A stretch of 64,000 nt of DNA from Phoronis australis (taxonomy: Eukaryota; Phoronida; Phoronidae): the NCBI GenBank assembly GCA_002633005.1, contig NMRA01000582.1, positions 38,610-102,609 on the forward strand, read 5' to 3'. Below are positions 52,823 to 64,000 of the stretch, one piece after another. The notes under the pieces are model-generated. The model saw only the letters and a list, made by a program, of their open reading frames with translations. It was not told where the DNA came from and ran no database searches. Made by a program: the position numbers and the translations under genes. Position 1 is the first letter of the stretch. Each line of letters begins with the position of its first letter.

Positions 52823-53440
52823 GACTGGAGTGGTGACCCATTCAGTTGTTATTGGGGTACTGCCAATAACCAAGTACAGACTGGAGTGGTGACCCATTGA
52901 GTTGTTATTGGGGTACTGCCAATAACCAAGTACAGACTGGAGTGGTGACCCATTCAGTTGTTATTGGGGTACTGCCAATAACCAAGTACAGACTGGAGTG
53001 GTGACCCATTCAGTTGTTATTGGGGTACTGCCAATAACCAAGTACAGACTGGAGTGGTGACCCATTCAGTTGTTATTGGGGTACTGCCAATAACCAAGTA
53101 CAGACTGGAGTGGTGACCCATTCAGTTGTTATTGGGGTACTGCCAATAACCAAGTACAGACTGGAGTGGTGACCCATTCAGTTGTTATTGGGGTACTGCC
53201 AATAACCAAGTACAGACTGGAGTGGTGACCCATTCAGTTGTTATTGGGGTGCTGCCAATAACCAAGTACAGACTGGAGTGGTGACGCATTCAGTTGTTAT
53301 TGGGGTACTGCCAATAACCAAGTACAGACTGGAGTGGTGACCCATTCAGTTGTTATTGGGGTACTGCCAATAACCAAGTACAGACTGGAGTGGTGACCCA
53401 TTCAGTTGTTAGTGGGGTACTGCCAGTAACCAAGTATACA
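52823..53440 (+). repeat. 56-bp satellite in Graf 3' UTR, 11 copies, each with a hairpin
   Basis: Eleven near-identical 56-bp units starting gactggagtggtgaccc. Each holds GTTATTGG and CCAATAAC arms, an 8-bp perfect inverted repeat around a 7-nt loop (GGTACTG). Units differ by only a few substitutions; the last one breaks one stem pair on both arms. Such homogeneity means recent expansion or ongoing homogenisation. Confidence 0.95.
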
Positions 53441-54268
53441 AGGGTGGGCTGCTAACTGACATGGGCAGCGCACTATAGGGGGCACTTTTTTCAGTGCTAC
53501 GCCGCATGTGGTCTATAGGCGGTGCACCACAGGGGAGCTGAGGGGGCTGTAGTTCCCCACTTTTTTCAGTGTTGCGCCGCGCATGGCTGAGGGTCCATTT
53601 TAGAGCAAACAATTCTTAATGGGGTCCAATTTTTTCAAATGTTTCAAGTAAACATAATGCTGGTTAGAGACCCATGCACCCTGTGACAATTGATGGCAGA
53701 CATATTTGGAAGGAAGGCCCTACAGTAGGGAGAGGCAAATCTTGCACAAAGTAGACCTCGGATATTTAGCAGCCCTCCCTTGTATTAGACTGGTTCCCTG
53801 GTATGGACAATTAGTGTTGACAACAGTGCCCTGCTCCTGTGCAATGTGGATAGTTGCTGAGGTACTGTGTATGCTACTCCACCATTTGGTGCATTAATGA
53901 ACTATGCACCTTTGGGTGGCATCAGGTATCTTGATATGATTGCAGAATTGATATTCTGAGTTGGCTTCCTGTTATAATATGGTGTAAATAGTACATGCTG
54001 GGATATGAGTTGATGTACCAGTGGTACATATATTGATGTTAAAGTTGGCCTTCTCTACTGCTTTGGTAATGAACTCCTTTATTTTGCAGATATATTTGTT
54101 TAATTTACACACTTTCAACATAATGTATTGTTAGGACACTTCAGATATGTGTTTAGTACATTGATTAGTTTTAGTGAAATTGTGTGTACGCGAACCTGTA
54201 CTGGCATTGGGAAATTGAGTGAGAATGTACAGAGCAGTCGGTAGTAGTCACGTTTTAGTTTGCTTCGC

Positions 54269-54274
54269 AATAAA
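54269..54274 (+). terminator. Candidate poly(A) signal of Graf
   Basis: AATAAA in the context cgcaataaaaaacatt, about 1.54 kb after the Graf stop codon and outside the satellite array. A later AATAAA-like site near 55248 is an alternative. Confidence 0.4.
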
Positions 54275-55263
54275 AAACATTAAATAACTGTAGTGCAGCA
54301 GTCATTTGCCACATTTACAGAATTCCAAGTGTCAGTAGTACATGCGTTAGTGAGCCTGTTTGAAAAGATTTTGTAACAAAAAATATTCACGGTCGCAAAT
54401 TACAAATGAGGTGTGCCTCTACGTTTAATCAAAAAGCCTCTCACCAATTATTGTATATTGAATTGAATCATCTACACATCTGCTCATTGTGTAGCAACAA
54501 AGGTGAACAGAAATGAGGGCGCAGTTCACAACATGATATTGGAATTTAGTCCGCATGTACATGCAATTTTGCTGGAACTTTTATGTTGGAGTGTGCTACG
54601 CAGGATGAAGAATCACTGTACTAACAGTGATTCAAATTTCTGTGTAGTAATTTTATTTTCAGTTGAACTGGCAGGTTAATAACGCGTTTATTGCGGAGCC
54701 ACAGTTATACTGATTTGTACTTAGTTTTTGTACTATAAAATTACACAATGCAATGCTATATTGGCTCTAAGAGACGCTGTATAGGAAAATTGTGTCTATT
54801 TTTATGTGTACGTCATTAAGAATTGTGCTGAAATGTTGGGAAGTTATGTTAGTTAAAACCATTTGCAAGAAGTTGTATAAGTTGGCTTGTATTTACACAA
54901 AATGTATATTTACAGTACGTAACAGGCTAAACAATCATTGTTTTCAATTTTAGCTATTCAAAAGGGGTATATATGACATACATCAATTCGATAAATGCTA
55001 TATAAGATAAGATTATTGATCTGATGCTTGTAAACAACTTGCAGTTGTGGTAATCTGTTCTTATGATTAACTTAAGAACCTTGTAGTGTTTTGTACCTTG
55101 AACCTCGTTCATATTTAATACGTTCATAGCATATTTTCAACAAATTTTGGGACGCTTATCTAAACAACATTTTGGGAGTCTAGAGGGCAAGGTGAATATT
55201 TTGACATGTTTAGACAGAGTCACTGGACAGTGTAGTGCCAATATAAATATAATAAATTTGTAA

Positions 55264-55574
55264 TTTATTCTCAGCTTGTAAATGAAGCAACCTTATGTCT
55301 CCTGTTTTCAGTTGGTATTTACAAATATACTAGTCACAGCAATAAATACATAAAATACCCTCAACTGTCTTCCCTAGAACAAAATTATAACAAAATAAAT
55401 TCTCAAGATATGAATAACAACACCATCTAGTGGCAACATTGATGTGGGATGGTATTTCTGTGCATTTAACACTATACAATTATGGACCAATCCCGAGTGT
55501 CGTCAAGTCATGTGGACTGAGGAAAAGAAATGCTTCCCTGGCCAAGGACAACACTGCACTCCCTTGATTTTATT
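55264..55574 (-). terminator. Candidate poly(A) signals for the minus-strand gene
   Basis: AATAAA on the minus strand at 55574-55569 and 55269-55264, about 1.1 and 1.4 kb after its stop. Position only; no other support. Confidence 0.25.
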
Positions 55575-55944
55575 ACATGACTACCGATGCTTTCCTGTTC
55601 ATCTCTCAATTTGATTAGCTGGTTCTTGCCTGCTTTGCAGTACTGACATCCTCTGCTCACTTGTATGTCGGGGTTTGTGCTTTCTACAGCATATGACTGG
55701 TCAGATTGTGACTAGCGACATCTGACCTCTGGGGACATCAACGAAAGGTGATAATTCACAGCCAGGTTGGTCAGTGTTATCAAAGGTATATCGGAAGCAA
55801 TCAATTTGCATTTTAGCCAATCAGAGGAAAGAAGTATCAGAGGTCATGTACTAAATAATACAAAACAACCATGTACTTTCAGCTTGTTCAGGGAACTAAA
55901 GCAGTACAAGACAGCACCAACATTACTGTAGTAGGACAGTAAAC

Positions 55945-56037
55945 TGCACAGCAGCGACACCACTGTACAACAGTACACACTACACACATGAGAGCAGTGA
56001 CACCACTGTATAACAGTACACACTACATACATGTCAT
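55945..56037 (+). repeat. 46-bp direct duplication
   Basis: Two copies of AGCAGxGACACCACTGTA followed by AACAGTACACACTACAxACA. Confidence 0.85.
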
Positions 56038-56654
56038 TTTTGCCACACTAGCTGCACTGTCCCCAAAACATACTCCAGCCAGTTTGTGAAAGGTCCCATT
56101 AACTAAAATCATGCTGCTAAGTCACTGCTGAAGCCACAGTTCTAAGTGTACTCTCGTACAGCAGCTTGCAGTTAGGCTCAAGAAAATCGACTGAGCAACT
56201 ATAATTATGGCGAAATTTCACGAGTTTAAGACACGACACAGTCGAAAAAGGTAATTCGTTTTTTATAAAAAATAAGTAGCAATAATTTACCATAGCCAAC
56301 ATCAGACAATGTTATGAAAACATTTTCTCTCGGCACAACGTCTGGGGTGCATGTTTTACACAGCCAGTGTGACAGTAAATTGCACTTTTAACTTAAACAC
56401 ATTTTCACACACGTGCTAGTAGCTCTTCAGTACCACTCTTAGCATTTAAATGAAAATCTTGTTAAAGTTCACCTAAATGTTTACAAACTGGATCTTCAAA
56501 CTCTCAGATAAATGTTCTTGACTGCACTTGATTCAATTGGCCGGCTCAACTGGCTACGATAACCGATTGGTTTGTAGCTGGAAGTCACCAATGAGAACCT
56601 ATTGCATGCCTTAACCAGTCGAACTGACAGAGCTAATTAAACGTATCCCATGTT

Positions 56655-56788
56655 TCACTCCATGATGTCATTCAAAAACAGCGCCCTCTTCTGGACACTG
56701 TCTTCGCCATATTTCTCCACAAGGAAGTCATAACTGTCCTCATCATTAAGAAGTAGGTCGTCATCCTCTGGCATCCAGCCATTCTCAC
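56655..56788 (-). CDS. Unknown charged protein, last exon with stop
   Basis: Minus strand, acceptor atcactacacag before 56788, TGA at 56657-56655. Encodes ENGWMPEDDDLLLNDEDSYD, then FLVEKYGEDSVQKRALFLND and IME. Very acidic first half. The phase does not join directly to the 60.0-kb exon with this acceptor, so either a further exon lies between them or an AG five bases downstream (after gtgag) is used. It could also belong to a separate gene. Confidence 0.62.
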
Positions 56789-57199
56789 CTGTGTAGTGAT
56801 AACACCTGAGCAATAGGGACGAGGCACAACAAAGGGCAACTCTGGAGTGACAGATTTGTATTCAAGATATATTTCAGGCCCTAGGTTCTAACCTTTGCAG
56901 TCGGAATAGAACTTTTGACACTTTCCATGTTACTTTTGCGCAAACTCAAGATAAGAGTCTGTGGTCAAGCATACTATGACTTATGCCTACAATGTACTAC
57001 TCAATTTTCACACATGATGACCCTTTGACTGGAGCTACCAACTTGAGTAATAATGAGGAGTAACTTGAAATCTCGAGTAAAAACTACAGATTTTGAGTAA
57101 CAACTTGCAATTTCAAGTTCAGACTCGAACTATTAGGTATGCCTTGATGCCGAGGTCGTCAACTGGAAATTAGCATTAGACAGTTATCCATGTAAGCCA

Positions 57200-57312
57200 C
57201 AGGCAATAAGCTTTCAGAAAATAATATGTAAATTTTGTCAACATAAATTCTATAGTTTTGTAGACATTAAGATGAATGCACAGGCGTCTTGATAAGGTTC
57301 TACAGAACTATA
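57200..57312 (+). mobile_element. MITE family 1, right-end fragment
   Basis: Matches only the 3' part of the family (TTCTATAGTTTTGTAGACAT ... GATAAGGTTCTACAGAAC), in the intron of the minus-strand gene. Confidence 0.55.
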
Positions 57313-58937
57313 AAAAGATACCAAACCCGGTGATTGTCTATAGACAGATATCAACGACTCTTGCTCCTTTGACATGTAACTGCTCTGGAACATTCATCAC
57401 TCTACACAAGTTAGAGCAAGTTTGCAAATTTGTTACAGATTCTGCTAAATTGGCCAGCGTGACAAACACTGCAGGCAAGTTATACAGCAACATTAAGAGA
57501 GCACCCAACAAGAATTGAAGGATATATTTTATGACATAGTGTGCGTTTCTAGTTGAATACCAATCTTCTTACTCAAGTCAGACACCAAAGGTACATTTAC
57601 CAGGTGATAGAGCGCGGAATAGATGAATTCACCAAAACAGGGTATAGAATCTTTTTGAATGATTCCAATAATAACCCAACAGTTGACTTGAGCCCATCTC
57701 ATAAAATGGGACGGCAATTTTCTTTCTACAACAGTCACAGAAGTGTTGTTCTCACAGGGACCATACAATAATGCTTTTCCATGAAAATTGTGAAAATTTA
57801 TTGAAATACTGTACAGGGAAACAAGTTCTTCATTTAGTTCGAATTGATCATTATTGTCAGCAGGTGACACTATATTGAGATGGTTCAAGCCAACTGTCCA
57901 ATGATGTCAATAACGGCATGAGATATCACTATACCTTGACAATTTTTTCCATATTTTATCCATTGAATGGCATCCTTAACTGAACCAGAGTGCATCATAA
58001 GACACGCGAAAAAGGCCCTAGGCCTTAGGCCGACTTTCTTGGAGCATTTCTGAAAATGAGGACAATTGAGCAATTTTTAAAACACAACTGTGTTCAACCG
58101 TTATATGATACATTGATATTAAGCACACCCAGGTGTTGTGCATGCCTCAGCCATTCAGGACTTCAACATTAAATATGCCAGCGTTTCAAATGCAGGTTAA
58201 TACTGGCAAAGAATTGCACAGTTACCACACACTTGATACCTCAAAACATGCTCCACTTAGCGTTACGAATTCACCGAGAATGGCAGAAGGCTTTAAAATG
58301 GAATTTGCAGGGTAATTACTTATCTCCATGATTGCTTACACAAATTAGTTAAAAACACAACGTAGGTTGAAAGTTGCCCAATGTTTTTAAGAATGAGTTT
58401 TGTAGCGGAAATGATCCGACTGCAAATCACTGTACCGTGTCCAGTAAGTATCGTGACCTGGTGTTGGGGAATAACACTACATGATGCAGGCTATGTGAGC
58501 CTCCAAGGTTCGTCATTAATGCAAAGGTCACCTATTTGCAAAGTTTTTTGTTTTCACATTTACAAGTTGTCTATGAGTACAACTGCACTTTGTTTTACAC
58601 AGATTATGTTCAAATAGCGGTGTCGTTTAGTTCCTGCTATACATTACTATAGTTAGGAACATACAATTACATGTTTAAAAATAAAACACAAGTTGGGTTC
58701 ATCTCTGTGACTTTGGAATTGCTGCCAAGGAGTAGCTGATGAGGACACTTTGTAAATGAATTCAGAAAGAGATAAGGAATACCAAAATTGTATTGGAGAA
58801 ATGTCTCAGACGAGTCTCGATGAATATTGACTGTTCGATAATGCACCTGAATATTTTGTATCTCATACTGAAAACCTTTTTTCCAGACATGCTCAATTCA
58901 GTTTGTCAACAACGGTAGAACTAAACGTTCACAAAGG

Positions 58938-59188
58938 GTGTGTGTGTATGTATGCGTGTGATGTGACTTGGGGACTAAGTGTGGTATGTGTGTGTGTGTG
59001 TTGTGACTTGGGGTCTAAGTGTGGTGTGTGTGTGTGTTGTGACTTGGGGTCTAAGTGTGATATGTGTGTGTGTGTGTTGTGACTTGGGGNTGTGTTGTGA
59101 CTTGGGGTCTAAGTGTGGTATGTGTGTGTGTGTTGTGACTTGGGGTCTAAGTGTGGTATGTGTGTGTGTGTTGTGACTTGGGGTCTAC
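58938..59188 (+). repeat. ~36-40 bp TG-rich minisatellite with an N
   Basis: About seven units of TTGTGACTTGGGGTCTAAGT then GTGGTATGTGTGTGTG. A single N at 59090 interrupts one unit, so the true copy number is unknown. Confidence 0.92.
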
Positions 59189-59996
59189 GTGGTGTTGAAA
59201 AAAGTTATAGTACCGGGTAGACAGCCATTGCACTAGTCTAGTCCAGTGCTTTGCGGGTAGAAAAGAAACATTAAAACACATTACAGACAACAAGAACAGA
59301 CAACAGAAATACAAAATTTATGAGTGGTGACACCTCTAATTAAAATGTCGCCAATAAAAACATTACAAGCAAAAATGAACAACGAATGTCTCACACTAAA
59401 ATTCATTTTCAAAACCAGTGAATTTGAAAGGAAACTGGGATTACAGTTTATCAGCAATTTCAAAACAGACGAGACTATTTCGTAAATTATAAATCTTCAA
59501 AATCATGGTACCGGGATTTTTCACAGATAAGCCCCAGCCGACGAAAGGCCAATGGGCGTTTATTTGGTGTCACAACTTCTGGTGCCAAGTGTCTAGATAG
59601 TGGGACGTTTATTCCAAGAATTTCCTTACTAAGCCCACTCAATATCAACTTTTAGCCACACATTCAGTTTTGTGGAGCATTTATTATTTATAAAAATGAA
59701 CGAAGAGATGGCGAACTGTGTATTTATTAAAATTAAAAAGCAGTTTCATGCAAAAAAATCGCTGTTATTTTCATATCAGCCTAGACTATGATGTTCCGTT
59801 TACACGCCACCCCCCCTCCTCTCTAAATGAAACACCTGAACGTTTTCACTTTCTGAACACACACCCATGGGCTTATCTACGGTAAATCTCAGTAATACCT
59901 TCACAAGGGATAATGCACTCTTACTGAAAGGTTTCCATGTCCCAACATAACACTGTTCAATGGTGAGCAGTTAAACTATGATTAGACAAACTTTAC

Positions 59997-60061
59997 CTGT
60001 AAAAAGTGGAGATCCTCTTCAACTGATGTCGTCTCCTCCTCGTCATTACGGTGCGCCTCCA
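59997..60061 (-). CDS. Unknown charged protein, short acidic exon
   Basis: Minus strand, 65 nt, acceptor ctgtgtttacag, donor gtaaag. Encodes EAHRNDEEETTSVEEDLHFL and Q, acidic like its neighbours. Phase 1 in, phase 0 out. Good splice signals but no family motif. Confidence 0.6.
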
Positions 60062-60845
60062 CTGTAAACACAGAAAATGTAGCATGCACCATTAACGCTA
60101 TAGACAGGGAGACACCTTACACTACATAAGGACTAAGCACTTGGACAAACAAGGTAGCTGCCACAACATGAGAGAAATAGAATTGAAAAGGGTGAAATGT
60201 AAAAATTCTTCAGTTATAGACGAAAAGAATCATCACTATCTAGAATTGTCATTTTCACTAACAAATGCAGTACATTACTGCAAATCTTTCACTATTACCA
60301 AACGTTGTTTGAAAATAGACGTTAAGAAGCAGAATAATTTGGGAGACCTTGCAAATAAAAGTGATGTAAAGCACAACAGTGTTTTCTGCTAAACAGTCTT
60401 TGAAAATTACTACAAATTTCTCAGCTTTAAGAACAAACCTTTCACCCACTTTGCAGCCACATCAAGCCCTAAATCATGGAATCCGTAATCGGATCAATTT
60501 AAATATGAGAAATTTTCTGATTTCAGTTCAAGAGATGATTAATTTAAAACAACAATTAACAAACCATCCCTATAAAACCTTTTGCCAATGTCTTCACCAT
60601 ACATAAAACTAAGTGTACCCAGGTAATACAGGAATTATGCATGAGGTACTGTTAGACAAGCTGACAGATGAGCGACACAGGCATGTAGTTATCATGTCAA
60701 TCAAATTTGTTGATCAAAACAATATGCTACTTTTAGTTAAATATTTCGATTGACAATACAAGAACAATGCAAATGTTGAAATGAGCCCACAACTACACTG
60801 CAAACAGTATGCTTCCCTGTGTGTTCATTTGTATAATAAAAATGG

Positions 60846-60859
60846 CCACCAGATGGCGC
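60846..60859 (+). promoter_or_regulatory. CTCF-like motif
   Basis: CCACCAGATGGCGC fits the CTCF core consensus at every position; first unit of the 60.8-61.7 kb array. Confidence 0.4.
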
Positions 60860-61623
60860 AGAATACCCCGAACCTGCCTGAAAAAGGGATGGCATCATCA
60901 TCTCCATAATAGGAAACTATTTTCCAAATATCATAAAAATCCATGAGGGAATTCCAAAGACATAGAAGTAAACGTTAAAATTAAAATGGCCACTAGCAGG
61001 CACACTGGTAGTCCAAACCATCCATAAGATGTCATCGGCTCTCAAGTTCACTGGAATACACTTGCCAAATTTACAAATATCTTACGAGGGGTTTAGAAAA
61101 TAGTCGCAGGCGCAAAAATGCCACAAGGGAGCGCCACACTTATCAGACTTGTCTGAAAATCAGTGTCAGTCAAGCTCTTGTCAATAGGATCACACCTTCC
61201 AATTTTCATAATGATCCTCTGAGAGGTTTTCCGGATAAAGTTGACACAGAATATGTCGAATCCATCCGAAATTTGAAAGCCAGTGTTGTATTCATAATAG
61301 AAACTTATTCGCCTCATTTCCCAAAAAATATGAAGGATTCAGAGCCAAGTGTTAACATTTGAAATTTTCACAAGCAAACACAGCGGCAGTCAGAACTGTC
61401 CAAAAGTCATGCTCATCCGGTGCTCCATCCATAGGATAACACACAAATTTCACAAAGGTCTTGCAAAGAGCTAAGGTTATACAGTCACAAATGCAAAAGA
61501 AAATTGCCACTCAGGGTGCCGCAGTATTCAGACCATCTGAAAATTAATGGAATAATGGTCCTCTACCTTTCGTGAAAATTCGTCAAGGAACTCCAAAGCG
61601 GCAAACTTAAACAACTAAAATAG

Positions 61624-61637
61624 CCACTAGGGGGCGC
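61624..61637 (+). promoter_or_regulatory. CTCF-like motif
   Basis: CCACTAGGGGGCGC fits the core vertebrate CTCF consensus CCASYAGRKGGCRS at all positions. It is the start of a repeat unit. Binding is not shown. Confidence 0.4.
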
Positions 61638-61875
61638 AGTGGTCTCTGGATCAGTCTGAAACTTATCATCATCCGTCATCCACTTCATGGAAACACACCT
61701 GCCAAATCTCATTGAGATCATGCAAGGGTTTAGCAGTAGACACCCAGAATGTCCTCGGAATTAGCATATCAATGAAAATTATTTATGTTATAGTCTTCAA
61801 AACCCCTTCTTCTAGACTGTGCTAATGGCTCACAAAACGCTCATATATAATGGCCAAGCGCTTCTTATCACCAAC

Positions 61876-62070
61876 CATTGGGCATCTTGAAGCTAATTTC
61901 ATCAGATGACGACGATAGATTGCGCTTCCTTTTTCCCGTCAGACCAGGTGTGCCGCCCTGAAGCAAACTTTGAGAGACATTCCCATCGTCACTATCTTCC
62001 TCACTTTCTGTACTCTGAGAATCAAACGTCACTTCCTGCTCAGCTGCTTGCCTCCTTCTTCTTCTTCTGG
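61876..62070 (-). CDS. Unknown charged Ser-rich protein, middle exon
   Basis: Minus strand, acceptor catcaattgtag before 62070. It joins the upstream exon in phase 1 and reads ARRRRRRQAAEQEVTFDSQS, then TESEEDSDDGNVSQSLL, then TGKRKRNLSSSSDEISFKMP. A run of six arginines, an acidic Ser/Glu/Asp patch (CK2-like) and a KRKR signal suggest a nuclear protein. The 3' boundary is uncertain: a donor at 61875 (gttggt) gives the right phase for the next exon found, while a better-looking one at 61871 (gtgata) does not. Confidence 0.7.
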
Positions 62071-63416
62071 CTACAATTGATGACAGAAGAGTTAACTTAG
62101 GCATTACAAGAGAGAGTGAAACACAGCACTCTCAACAGGTGTCGCTGTGCTAATGTCAACATTAACAGGAGGCAATGAAATACCCATGGCAAAAAACATC
62201 ATGCAACTGCGGTGATGCATGACTTCCGGGTATGACGTACAGTCGCATAATGCCTCTTTTAAGTCATTTGCCTCTTGGCTGAACAGTTTGGACGCAAGGC
62301 TGTCATGAACTGCAGTCCTGGCTCCTGGCAAATTTTCTGCACAACTGCTAGAAAGTACACTAGTTGAAAATTTAAGACCAGTACAGTATCTGACAAAGTC
62401 AACTTCAAGGCTTGTTCATTCTCGTGGCATAAGTGTTTTGTAGCATGAATGTTTTGTTTTTACAATTAAAAAATAAACCGCTTTGAGTTGTGAACTATTT
62501 TAAGTTATTTCTTCAAGCAATGATGTCCTCTAAAGGCAAATCCAAACATTATTTCCATGGCAACAATTCATGGTCAACGATGATTGGTTTATTATTTCAA
62601 GGACACCGTGTTTAACAGTGATCGATTTGACGACCTGCAGGTCGCCAATGTGACCTCAGATTGTGCTTCGCAACATGGGATAAATCCCAAGTCGCCATGA
62701 AGTCAGCTCTGCGAATATCAAAATCAGACAAAAATTCCCCCGCAATTTATTTCAAAGTTTGTGTTGACTTCCAAACATAGAATTACTAAACAGTTTTCCT
62801 AGATTCAATACCTTTGGTTCACAATTGTTCTGCATATTTCAAGAACAGACAGCACACATCAAACACAATAGGAGATAAACAGACAAAGTCTAATTGTTTG
62901 GCAAAAATTGTGCAAGATCGGTGAAACACGAGCCTCCAGTGTATATGATCACCTGCATTCTATCTTCGTTGGCAGGAGAAACTGAGTTTGAACGGTTCAC
63001 ATTTCTTACGAGGAGAAATTGAAGAGGTATATAGGTGTTTTTGAACGGTGTGCGGCATGAGCTCTGGACGATTTTGGCGTCAGTTTTGGCAACCTCAGAT
63101 TTCATTTGGCAACCTCAGATTTTCGCCAAGACACCAGATGCGACATGGCATAAAGCTAGGTGTCTGTTTAAGTTCTAAACTTTACTCCAAACAGGCCTTA
63201 ATCAACAAAAGATAGTTGTGTCCCAACTTACACAACTGAGGTGGATAAATGACTGGTAGAACATAATCATTTACAGCACTGACTATGTGAGTAGGGGGAT
63301 CATAGAAGACTAATATATTTTACACAACTGAGGAGGGAAAAATTGAACACTACCACTTATACAGTACATTATTATTTACACGACTAAAGTGGGCAGAGGA
63401 TATGATAGAACATTAC

Positions 63417-63935
63417 CAATCATTGTCTGCTCTCTATTGCTTTCTTCACAGCCTCGTGATGAACTTTTTGGGCTCACAGATGGCGCTGCACATGACCTCA
63501 ATCGGTGTTGAGACATAGAAGTCTGCGAGTTCTCACTAGGAAGTGCTTCATTATTTTTCAAACACTTCAACAGTAATCCAGGTTTTGAGCTACTGGTAAT
63601 AGTCTTCAGTCCAGCTGAATAGGCACATTTTTCTCCCTCCAAATCTGTCGACTTTTGCTTTATAGCCTTAAATGGGCTTCTAGCGGCAGTTTTAGATCTC
63701 ACATTCCTAGATGGCGAATTGTCAGAGTCACTGGCGAACCTGCCGTTACTGGTTCGCGCTTTCCGAGCCGATTTGTTTCGAGAGTCGTTGGGTTCTTGCA
63801 GAATCTCAATTTTATTACCTGCTTGAGTGTATAAATTTCGTTTCCTAGGAGACCCATTTCCCGTGGAAGATGAGCGACAAGTTTCATTCTCAGCGCTCAA
63901 TGTTTTCTGTAACTCAATGTCTTCAGGTTCAGCAT
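63417..63935 (-). CDS. Unknown charged Ser-rich protein, upstream exon
   Basis: On the minus strand the frame reads DAEPEDIELQKTLSAENETC and ends SSSRGCEESNREQTMI, with donor gtaatg after 63417. A likely acceptor (ctcactcacag) precedes 63935, but the frame stays open to the window edge, so the exon may start further upstream. Composition is hydrophilic, rich in Ser, Lys, Arg, Asn and Glu, with SPRKR, RKAR and SPFKAIKQK basic clusters that look like nuclear localisation signals. I do not recognise a family. Length without stops (over 190 codons) and phase agreement with the next exon support it as coding. Confidence 0.75.
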
Positions 63936-64000
63936 CTGTGAGTGAGACATATTGCTTCACATGCAGCGACGTGAACAACACATGAATGTAACTATGACAA

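Larger units (their letters stand above)
52732..54274 (+). other. Graf: Graf 3' UTR (inferred)
   Basis: Non-coding stretch from the Graf stop to the first clear AATAAA on this strand (54269-54274). It includes the 56-bp satellite at 52823-53440. Apart from that array it looks like unique, AT-rich sequence without an open frame worth calling. The transcript end is inferred from the hexamer only. Confidence 0.5.
54275..56654. other. Intergenic and 3' UTR space between convergent genes
   Basis: Tail-to-tail region. A 46-bp direct duplication at about 55945-56035 is the only clear structure. No open frame worth calling. Confidence 0.45.
60838..61740. repeat. Degenerate repeat array with CCACxAGxxGGCGC cores, 5 units
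   Basis: Unit starts AAAATGGCCACCAG (60842), AAAATGGCCACTAG (60983), AAAATGCCACAAGG (61114), AAAATTGCCACTCA (61500) and AAAATAGCCACTAG (61617), each followed by similar text with a CCAAATxTCAxAAxxATC block. Lies in an intron of the minus-strand gene. Confidence 0.75.

Noticed and set aside
62071-62104. ATG start for the middle exon of the minus-strand gene
   Set aside because: The residues before the arginine run (MPKLTLLSSIV) lie upstream of a good acceptor and the exon joins the upstream exon in phase, so I treat them as intron.
56655-63935. Assignment of the minus-strand gene to CCDC82/DUF4211
   Set aside because: Only an ENGW word and a general acidic, Ser-rich style agree; the DUF4211 domain with its cysteines is not seen between the exons.

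Overview
The window looks like nuclear DNA of an animal, probably a marine invertebrate (a deuterostome would fit). It is AT-rich, with split genes using GT-AG introns from about 0.2 to 9 kb, many short non-autonomous transposons and minisatellites, and no bacterial-style operons. The species cannot be named from the sequence.

The plus strand is dominated by one gene, a GRAF-family Rho GTPase-activating protein (BAR-PH-RhoGAP-SH3; vertebrate relatives ARHGAP26, ARHGAP10 and ARHGAP42). I could place 22 consecutive exon positions between 2701 and 52731. Splice phases agree at every junction, and one path through them is 2403 nt, giving 800 codons plus a TAG stop. The first exon(s), with the start codon and the N-terminal part of the BAR domain, lie upstream of the window. 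Order: BAR (2701-29002), PH (30015-31648), RhoGAP with arginine finger (33435-36113), a long Ser/Thr/Pro-rich linker including a 27-nt microexon (36699-46567), SH3 (50473-52731). The 3' UTR holds an 11-copy 56-bp satellite, each unit able to form a hairpin, and a likely poly(A) signal at 54269.

The most notable gene-level feature is a pair of homologous 75-nt, phase 0-0 exons (24096-24170 and 28928-29002) that encode alternative versions of the same BAR segment, so they are probably mutually exclusive. A second apparent exon duplication (51 nt; 46517 and 49898) lies in a 2.5-2.8 kb repeat whose first copy stops exactly at a 612-base N gap. That pattern, and a similar 1.8 kb repeat joined at a single N (position 17749), looks more like unmerged haplotypes than biology.

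The minus strand at the right carries a second gene in tail-to-tail orientation (exons about 63935-63417, 62070-61876, 60061-59997, 56788-56655). It encodes a charged, Ser-rich, probably nuclear protein that I cannot assign to a family.

The rest is introns and repeats: a 911-bp TTAA-flanked element with about 210-bp inverted ends and a frameshifted THAP zinc finger (50817-51727); a 506-bp CAGGG...CCCTG element with a 6-bp target duplication (39988-40493); several MITE-like families; four tandem perfect AGGTCAnnnTGACCT palindromes (15640-15825); and repeats carrying CTCF-like motifs (31.7-32.3 kb and 60.8-61.7 kb). I saw no rRNA or CRISPR arrays and no tRNA I could support.
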